DNA from: Bacteroidia bacterium
GTDB taxonomy: Bacteria; Bacteroidota; Bacteroidia; B-17B0; Aurantibacillaceae
Direction of reading: 5' to 3'
Assembly: GCA_022842625.1 (NCBI GenBank)
Contig: JALHPG010000014.1
Coordinates: 1 to 47,836, forward strand
DNA: 47,836 nt
The position numbers were made by a program, and so were the translations under genes. Of this stretch, positions 41,476-47,836 are shown piece after piece (position 1 is the stretch's first letter; the number at the start of each line of letters is the position of its first letter). The notes under the pieces were generated by a model. It ran no database searches and was not told the origin of the DNA. It saw only the letters and a program-made list of their open reading frames with translations.

Positions 41476-44400
41476 TTGGCTGCAAGTACAAAAATTCAAA
41501 AACGAGTTAATTTCTCGTCCAACAAATTTCCAATCGAATACCCTGATTTTTTAGATATTCAGGTAAAATCTTTTCAAGATTTTTTTCAATTAGAAACAAC
41601 ACCTGAAAACCGTAAAAAAGAGGGTTTATTTAGAGTGTTTGCCGAAAATTTCCCTATTTCTGACGCACGTAACAATTTCGTATTAGAATTTAAGGATTAT
41701 TATATTGACCCACCTCGTTATGCTCTTGAAGAGTGTATTGAGCGCGGACTTACCTACTCTGTTCCTTTAAAGGCTAAGTTATACCTTTATTGTACAGATC
41801 CTGAACATGAAGATTTTGAACCTATTATGCAAGACGTGTATTTGGGAACTATCCCTTACATGACTCCTAAAGGTTCATTTATTATAAATGGCGCTGAACG
41901 TGTTATTGTTTCTCAATTACACCGTTCTCCGGGTGTTTTCTTCGGACAAAGCCGCCATGCAAACGGAACTAAATTATATAGTGCCCGTGTTATTCCTTTT
42001 AAAGGTTCTTGGATTGAATTTGCAACTGACATTAACAGTGTTATGTATGCTTACATCGATCGTAAGAAAAAATTACCTGTAACCACATTATTACGTGCTA
42101 TTGGTTTTGAAAGCGATAAGCAAATTTTAGAAATATTTGGTCTTGCTGATGAAGTGAAAGTTTCAAAAGCCGGCTTAAAACGTGAGGTTGGTCGTAAACT
42201 TGCTGCGCGTGTCCTTAAAACATGGATCGAAGATTTCGTGGATGAAGATACCGGAGAAGTTGTATCTATCGAACGTAACGAAGTTATTTTAGATCGTGAA
42301 ACGGTTTTAGAAGAAGAGCACATCGACTTTATTGCTGATGCTGGCGTTAAATCTATCATCCTTCACAAACAAGATGTAAATACTGCTGATTTCGCTATTA
42401 TTTACAATACATTACAAAAAGATTCAACTAACTCTGAAAAAGAAGCTATTGAATTTATCTACCGTTTATTACGTAATGCTGAACCACCTGATGAGGAAAC
42501 AGCTCGCGGAGTAATTGATAAATTATTCTTTTCAGATAAACGTTATGATCTTGGAGGAGTTGGTCGTTACAGAATTAATAAAAAATTGGGATTAAACATT
42601 CCAATGGAGATTCGTGTATTGACTAAGGAAGATATGATCCTTATCATTAAATATTTGATTGAGTTAATTAACTCAAAAACAAATGTGGATGATATTGACC
42701 ACTTATCTAACCGTCGTGTTCGTACTGTTGGTGAGCAATTATTCTCTCAATTTGGTGTTGGTTTAGCGCGTATGGCGCGTACAATTCGTGAACGTATGAA
42801 CGTACGTGATAACGAGGTGTTCACTCCTACCGATTTGATCAATGCTAAAACATTATCATCTGTAATTAATTCGTTCTTTGGAACTAATCAATTATCTCAG
42901 TTCATGGATCAAACCAACCCTCTATCCGAAATTACGCACAAGCGTCGTTTATCGGCACTAGGGCCAGGAGGTTTATCTCGTGAGCGTGCTGGTTTTGAGG
43001 TTCGTGACGTTCACTATACTCACTATGGTCGTCTTTGTACTATCGAAACACCAGAGGGACCAAACATTGGTTTGATCTCATCTTTATGTGTTTTTGCTAA
43101 AGTAAATAAATTAGGTTTTATTGAAACACCATACCGTACTGTTACAAATGGTAAGTTAGATATTAATAAGCCTGTTATTTATTTAACTGCTGAAGAAGAA
43201 GACCAAAAAAATATTGCTCAGGCAAACGTTGAATTAGATGAAAAAGGAAATATCAAAAGTGACAAAGTAACCCTACGTTACGAAGGTGATTTCCCAATTC
43301 TTGATGCGGAAAAAGTTCATTTAATGGACGTAGCTCCTAATCAAATTGCATCTATTGCAGCTTCATTAATTCCGTTTTTGGAGCATGATGATGCTAACCG
43401 TGCGTTAATGGGTTCAAACATGCAGCGTCAAGCTGTGCCTTTATTGCGCCCACAAGCGCCAATTGTTGGTACTGGTATTGAAGCTCGCGTTGCTGAAGAT
43501 TCTCGTGTTTTAATTAATGCAGAGGGTGAGGGTGTTGTTGAATACGTAGATGCTCAATCAATTACAATTCGCTACAATCGCAGTGAGGAAGAGAGATTGA
43601 TTTCTTTTGAAGGTGATGTTAAAACTTATAAATTAACCAAATTCCAAAAAACCAATCAAAGTACTTGTATTAACTTAAAACCAATTGTACAAAAAGGTGA
43701 CAAAGTAATTAAAGGACAAGTATTATGTGAAGGTTATGCTACAGAAGATGGTGAATTAGCATTAGGCCGTAACTTAAAAGTTGCGTTCATGCCTTGGAAA
43801 GGTTATAACTTTGAGGATGCGATCGTAATTAACGAAAGAATCATTCGTGATGATATCTTTACATCCATTCATATTGATGAATATTCTTTAGAAGTTCGTG
43901 ATACTAAGCGTGGAATGGAAGAATTAACTCCGGATATTCCTAACGTTAGTGAAGAAGCAACTAAAGATCTTGATGAAAAAGGTGTTATTCGTATTGGTGC
44001 TGACGTAAAAGAAGGAGATATTTTAATTGGAAAAATTACACCAAAAGGTGAAACTGATCCATCTCCTGAAGAAAAATTATTACGTGCTATCTTTGGTGAT
44101 AAAGTAGGTGATGTGAAAGATGCTTCTTTACGTGTGTCTCCTTCAATTAAAGGAGTTATCGTTGAGAAAAAATTATTCTCACGTGCTATTAAAGATAAAA
44201 AAGCAAAAGCAGAAGAAAAACCGTTAATTGAGAAATTAGATACTGATCACGAGAAAAACGTTTACAACTTAAAATTAAAATTAGTTGATAAATTATTTGT
44301 TCTTGTAAATGGTCGTACTTCTCAAGGTGTTACTAATATTTTAGGAGAAGAAGTTATCCCTCGCGGAACTAAATTCACTCAAAAATTATTAGAGCGTGTT

Positions 44401-45288
44401 GATTATTCTGAGGTTAATCCGGGTAACTGGACAACCGATAAAGATAAAAACGAACAGATCGAACGTTTGTTACATAACTTCTTGATCCAATACAATGATT
44501 ATTTAGGAAAATACAAGCGCGAGAAATTCCAAATTACTGTTGGTGACGAATTACCAAATGGAATCGTTCAATTAGCTAAAGTTTACATCGCTCAAAAACG
44601 TAAGTTAAAAGTTGGTGATAAAATGGCTGGTCGTCACGGTAACAAAGGTATCGTTGCACGTATCGTAAAAGAGGAAGATATGCCGTTCTTAGAAGATGGA
44701 ACTACTGTGGATATTGTTTTAAATCCATTAGGTGTACCTTCTCGTATGAACATCGGACAGATCTATGAAACAGTATTAGCTTGGGCCGGACAAAAATTAG
44801 GATTGAAATTCTCAACACCTATTTTCGATGGAGCAACTATGGAACAAATAGATGAGTACACTGAAAAAGCAGGCGTACCTCAATTTGGCCGTACTTATTT
44901 ATATGATGGAGGAACCGGTGAACGTTTTGACCAACCGGCAACAGTAGGTATCATTTACATGCTGAAATTAGGTCACATGGTAGATGATAAGATGCATGCT
45001 CGTTCAATAGGGCCATATTCATTAATTACACAACAACCTTTAGGTGGTAAAGCACAATTTGGAGGTCAGCGTTTTGGTGAGATGGAAGTTTGGGCATTAG
45101 AAGCATACGGAGCTGCAAACGTGTTACAAGAATTATTAACCGTTAAATCTGATGATGTAATGGGTCGTGCAAAAGCTTATGAAGCAATTGTAAAAGGAGA
45201 TAATATCCCTGCACCTGGTATTCCGGAATCATTTAACGTATTGTTACACGAATTAAGAGGTTTAGCTTTAGATATTACAATGGATTAA
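41476..45288 (+). CDS. rpoB: DNA-directed RNA polymerase beta subunit
   Basis: A 1270-residue core polymerase subunit. The rifampicin-pocket region (about 466-510: [20 protein letters not shown] then LSALGPGGL) carries the usual sensitive-type D, H and S at positions matching E. coli 516, 526 and 531. Catalytic-core stretches GYNFEDAI and [14 protein letters not shown] and the C-terminal clamp contact ([29 protein letters not shown] region) are intact. The start is TTG at 41476 (MAASTKIQ), since no ATG fits the family N-terminus nearby. It is separated from rplL by 121 bases containing an attenuator; a GAACTTTG element at about 41429-41436 could be a weak internal promoter. The rpoC gene follows 90 bases later. 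Confidence 0.98.
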   Translation: MAASTKIQKRVNFSSNKFPIEYPDFLDIQVKSFQDFFQLETTPENRKKEGLFRVFAENFPISDARNNFVLEFKDYYIDPPRYALEECIERGLTYSVPLKAKLYLYCTDPEHEDFEPIMQDVYLGTIPYMTPKGSFIINGAERVIVSQLHRSPGVFFGQSRHANGTKLYSARVIPFKGSWIEFATDINSVMYAYIDRKKKLPVTTLLRAIGFESDKQILEIFGLADEVKVSKAGLKREVGRKLAARVLKTWIEDFVDEDTGEVVSIERNEVILDRETVLEEEHIDFIADAGVKSIILHKQDVNTADFAIIYNTLQKDSTNSEKEAIEFIYRLLRNAEPPDEETARGVIDKLFFSDKRYDLGGVGRYRINKKLGLNIPMEIRVLTKEDMILIIKYLIELINSKTNVDDIDHLSNRRVRTVGEQLFSQFGVGLARMARTIRERMNVRDNEVFTPTDLINAKTLSSVINSFFGTNQLSQFMDQTNPLSEITHKRRLSALGPGGLSRERAGFEVRDVHYTHYGRLCTIETPEGPNIGLISSLCVFAKVNKLGFIETPYRTVTNGKLDINKPVIYLTAEEEDQKNIAQANVELDEKGNIKSDKVTLRYEGDFPILDAEKVHLMDVAPNQIASIAASLIPFLEHDDANRALMGSNMQRQAVPLLRPQAPIVGTGIEARVAEDSRVLINAEGEGVVEYVDAQSITIRYNRSEEERLISFEGDVKTYKLTKFQKTNQSTCINLKPIVQKGDKVIKGQVLCEGYATEDGELALGRNLKVAFMPWKGYNFEDAIVINERIIRDDIFTSIHIDEYSLEVRDTKRGMEELTPDIPNVSEEATKDLDEKGVIRIGADVKEGDILIGKITPKGETDPSPEEKLLRAIFGDKVGDVKDASLRVSPSIKGVIVEKKLFSRAIKDKKAKAEEKPLIEKLDTDHEKNVYNLKLKLVDKLFVLVNGRTSQGVTNILGEEVIPRGTKFTQKLLERVDYSEVNPGNWTTDKDKNEQIERLLHNFLIQYNDYLGKYKREKFQITVGDELPNGIVQLAKVYIAQKRKLKVGDKMAGRHGNKGIVARIVKEEDMPFLEDGTTVDIVLNPLGVPSRMNIGQIYETVLAWAGQKLGLKFSTPIFDGATMEQIDEYTEKAGVPQFGRTYLYDGGTGERFDQPATVGIIYMLKLGHMVDDKMHARSIGPYSLITQQPLGGKAQFGGQRFGEMEVWALEAYGAANVLQELLTVKSDDVMGRAKAYEAIVKGDNIPAPGIPESFNVLLHELRGLALDITMD

Positions 45289-45294
45289 TAATTA

Positions 45295-45325
45295 TTAAGT
45301 CCCTCTAATTAATGGAGGGACTTAA
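45295..45325 (+). other. Stem-loop in the rpoB-rpoC intergenic region
   Basis: TTAAGTCCCTC (45295-45305) pairs with GAGGGACTTAA (45315-45325). No T-run follows it, so it is more likely an mRNA processing or stabilising hairpin than a terminator. Confidence 0.6.
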
Positions 45326-45378
45326 AATTATTCAAAGTAAAATCAAAAAATTCATTACTGTAAAAGAAAAAAACAAAC

Positions 45379-47836
45379 ATGGCATTAAGAAGAGATAATA
45401 AACAAAAATCGAATTTCTCAAGAATTACCATCAGCTTGGCTTCTCCGGAAACTATTCTTCGTAGATCAAGTGGTGAAGTATTGAAACCAGAGACGATTAA
45501 CTACCGTACTTACAAACCTGAAAGAGATGGTTTGTTTTGCGAGCGTATTTTTGGTCCAATAAAAGATTACGAATGTCATTGTGGTAAATACAAACGTATT
45601 CGTTACAAAGGCATTGTTTGCGACCGTTGTGGTGTTGAAGTTACAGAGAAGAAAGTACGTCGCGAGCGTATGGGTCACATCAATTTAGTTGTGCCTGTTG
45701 CTCACATTTGGTATTTCCGTTCGTTGCCAAATAAAATTGGTTACTTATTAGGTTTACCAACTAAAAAGTTAGACATGATCATTTACTACGAACGTTATGT
45801 AGTAATTAATTCAGGTATAGCTGCTGAGAACGGAATTAGTTATTTGGATTTCTTAACGGAAGAAGAATACTTAAACGTTGTTGATACACTTCCAAAAGAA
45901 AATGCTTTATTAGATGAAACAGATCCTAATAAATTTATTGCTAAAATGGGAGCTGAAGCAGTTCAAGATCTATTATCTCGTTTAAACTTAGATGATATGT
46001 CTTACGATTTGCGTCATAAAGCAAATACTGAAACATCTCAACAACGTAAGAACGAAGCATTAAAGCGTTTACAAGTTATTGAAGCATTCCGTCAGGCAAA
46101 CCAAAATGTGGTTAACCGTCCTGAGTGGATGATCGTTAAAGTTGTTCCGGTTATTCCACCAGAGTTACGTCCTTTAGTTCCATTGGATGGTGGCCGTTTT
46201 GCTACTTCCGATCTAAATGACTTATACCGTCGTGTTATTATTCGTAACAACCGTTTAAAGCGTTTAATTGAAATTAAAGCACCAGACGTTATTTTACGTA
46301 ATGAGAAACGTATGTTACAAGAATCAGTAGATTCATTGTTTGACAACTCACGTAAATCTAACGCTGTAAAAACTGATAGTAACCGTCCTTTAAAATCATT
46401 ATCTGATTCACTAAAAGGTAAGCAAGGACGTTTCCGTCAGAACTTATTAGGTAAACGTGTTGACTACTCTGCTCGTTCCGTAATTGTTGTAGGACCTGAG
46501 TTAAAACTACACGAGTGTGGTTTACCAAAAGATATGGCTGCCGAATTATTCAAACCATTTATCATTCGTAAGATGATAGAGCGTGGTATTGTTAAAACGG
46601 TAAAATCAGCTAAAAAAATTGTAGATAAAAAAGAACCAATTGTTTGGGATATTTTAGAAAACGTTTTAAAGGGTCATCCGATCATGTTAAACCGTGCCCC
46701 AACATTGCACAGATTAGGTATTCAAGCTTTCCAACCAAAGTTAATTGAAGGTAAAGCCATTCAATTACACCCATTGGTTTGTACAGCTTTTAACGCCGAT
46801 TTTGACGGTGATCAAATGGCAGTGCACGTACCGTTAGGACATGCAGCTATTTTGGAAGCACAAATTTTAATGCTTGCATCTCACAACATTTTAAATCCAT
46901 CTAACGGTGCACCGGTTTCGGTTCCATCGCAAGACATGGTTTTAGGTTTATATTACTTAACAAAAACTAAAAATAATTTACCTCACGATGTTGTAAAAGG
47001 AGAAGGTAAAATATTTTATAGTGCAGAAGAAGTAGTTATTGCCTTAAACGAAAAAATCGTTGATCTACACGCAAAAATTAAAATTAAAATTACAAACGCT
47101 TTAGAAGGAGATAAATTAGTTACTAAATTAATTGAGACTTCTGTAGGACGTGTGTTATTTAACGCTGTTGTACCTCACGAGGTTGGTTACATTAACGAAT
47201 TATTAACCAAAAAATCATTACGTGATATTATTGGTATGATCGTTAAGAAAACCGGTATGGCTAAAACTGCTAAATTCTTAGATGATATTAAAGAATTAGG
47301 ATTCCGTACAGCGTTTAAAGGTGGTTTATCATTTAACTTAGGAGATATTCAAATCCCTGCAGAAAAAATGAAGATCATTGCTGAATCAAGAGTTCAGGTA
47401 GATGAAGTTATTAGTAACTATAACATGGGTTTTATTACTAATAATGAGCGTTACAATCAAATTATCGATATCTGGACACACGCCAACTCTAAAGTTACAA
47501 AACAAGTGTTGGATAAATTAAGCTCAGACCGCCAAGGATTTAATCCGGTGTTTATGATGCTTGATTCTGGAGCTCGTGGTAGTAAGGAACAAATTAAACA
47601 ATTAAGTGGAATGCGTGGTTTGATGGCTAAGCCTCAAAAGGCTGGTGATACAACTGCTTCCATTATTGAGAATCCTGTATTATCAAACTTCCGTGAAGGT
47701 TTATCTATCTTAGAATATTTTATTTCAACTCACGGTGCTCGTAAAGGTTTAGCGGATACTGCGTTAAAAACTGCCGATGCGGGTTACTTAACTCGTCGTT
47801 TGGTTGACGTGGCACAAGATGTTATTATTACTCAAG
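45379..47836 (+). CDS. rpoC: DNA-directed RNA polymerase beta' subunit (partial, 3' end outside window)
   Basis: Residues 1-819 of beta' are visible from ATG 45379; the rest of the protein is beyond the window. The N-terminal zinc ribbon shows C66-x-C68 and C81-xx-C84. The active-site magnesium loop NADFDGD (472-478) is intact with all three aspartates. The conserved [20 protein letters not shown] stretch (about 357-376) also matches. It is the last visible gene of the operon and follows rpoB by 90 bases. Confidence 0.98.
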   Translation, partial: MALRRDNKQKSNFSRITISLASPETILRRSSGEVLKPETINYRTYKPERDGLFCERIFGPIKDYECHCGKYKRIRYKGIVCDRCGVEVTEKKVRRERMGHINLVVPVAHIWYFRSLPNKIGYLLGLPTKKLDMIIYYERYVVINSGIAAENGISYLDFLTEEEYLNVVDTLPKENALLDETDPNKFIAKMGAEAVQDLLSRLNLDDMSYDLRHKANTETSQQRKNEALKRLQVIEAFRQANQNVVNRPEWMIVKVVPVIPPELRPLVPLDGGRFATSDLNDLYRRVIIRNNRLKRLIEIKAPDVILRNEKRMLQESVDSLFDNSRKSNAVKTDSNRPLKSLSDSLKGKQGRFRQNLLGKRVDYSARSVIVVGPELKLHECGLPKDMAAELFKPFIIRKMIERGIVKTVKSAKKIVDKKEPIVWDILENVLKGHPIMLNRAPTLHRLGIQAFQPKLIEGKAIQLHPLVCTAFNADFDGDQMAVHVPLGHAAILEAQILMLASHNILNPSNGAPVSVPSQDMVLGLYYLTKTKNNLPHDVVKGEGKIFYSAEEVVIALNEKIVDLHAKIKIKITNALEGDKLVTKLIETSVGRVLFNAVVPHEVGYINELLTKKSLRDIIGMIVKKTGMAKTAKFLDDIKELGFRTAFKGGLSFNLGDIQIPAEKMKIIAESRVQVDEVISNYNMGFITNNERYNQIIDIWTHANSKVTKQVLDKLSSDRQGFNPVFMMLDSGARGSKEQIKQLSGMRGLMAKPQKAGDTTASIIENPVLSNFREGLSILEYFISTHGARKGLADTALKTADAGYLTRRLVDVAQDVIITQ

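Overview
The window is a contiguous, visibly AT-rich chromosomal segment of a Bacteroidota bacterium. The evidence is mutually consistent. Several upstream regions carry the Bacteroidota promoter signature TTTG-N19-TAnnTTTG. Shine-Dalgarno sequences are largely absent and several genes use GTG or TTG starts. The protein families are typical of the phylum: TonB-dependent receptor with an N-terminal carboxypeptidase-regulatory-like domain, OmpA protein with DUF5723-like N-terminus and thrombospondin type 3 repeats, two-component-regulator propeller sensor, and a HYC/CC/PP small protein. The tRNA-tuf-tRNA-secE-nusG-rplKAJL-rpoBC block is also arranged as in that phylum. The presence of heme A synthase and citrate synthase points to an aerobic, TCA-cycle organism. 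I cannot place it below phylum or class from sequence alone.

Layout. 0-1.5 kb (minus strand): a small regulatory cluster with a membrane protein, a winged-helix regulator and a second, truncated membrane protein; two near-identical palindromes (ACTTTG-N5-CAAAGT) sit in front of the two membrane-protein genes. 1.7-4.3 kb: an arginase-fold protein with a degraded metal site, flanked on both sides by a palindromic repeat, then a soluble GAF histidine kinase. 4.3-5.8 kb: an amino-acid permease. 6.0-9.1 kb: a probable soft-metal (copper-type) cluster of HYC/CC/PP protein, secreted HMA-domain protein and TonB-dependent receptor. 9.1-14.1 kb: an M50 protease translationally coupled to heme A synthase and a large lipoprotein, separated by three gene-free islands of dispersed palindromic repeats.

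14.1-25.2 kb is mostly housekeeping: enolase, a mitochondrial-type citrate synthase, patatin phospholipase, OmpA/TSP3 protein, release factor 1, LOG-family protein, LpxL-like acyltransferase, a Cys/Met-metabolism PLP enzyme and a YceI-like protein. 25.2-28.7 kb is one giant sensor phosphatase gene (propeller, Y_Y_Y, PAS, SpoIIE). 28.9-34.8 kb (minus strand) holds a small lipoprotein, two envelope proteins that share SPOR-like tails, an atypical SDR and RecX. An RsmF-like RNA methyltransferase is divergent from recX.

36.3-47.8 kb is the translation/transcription superoperon: tRNA-Thr(TGT), Tyr(GTA), Gly(TCC), Thr(GGT), tuf, tRNA-Trp(CCA), secE, nusG, rplK, rplA, rplJ, rplL, rpoB and the start of rpoC, which runs off the window. 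A strong promoter precedes the first tRNA, and stem-loops at the tuf, rplL-rpoB and rpoB-rpoC junctions probably set the relative output. I found no transposase, integrase, CRISPR array, rRNA or classical defence system. The most unusual material is the palindrome-bracketed regulator cluster, the metal cluster with a first gene lacking an ATG, the metal-site-less arginase homologue and the paired SPOR/duplicated-domain envelope proteins.
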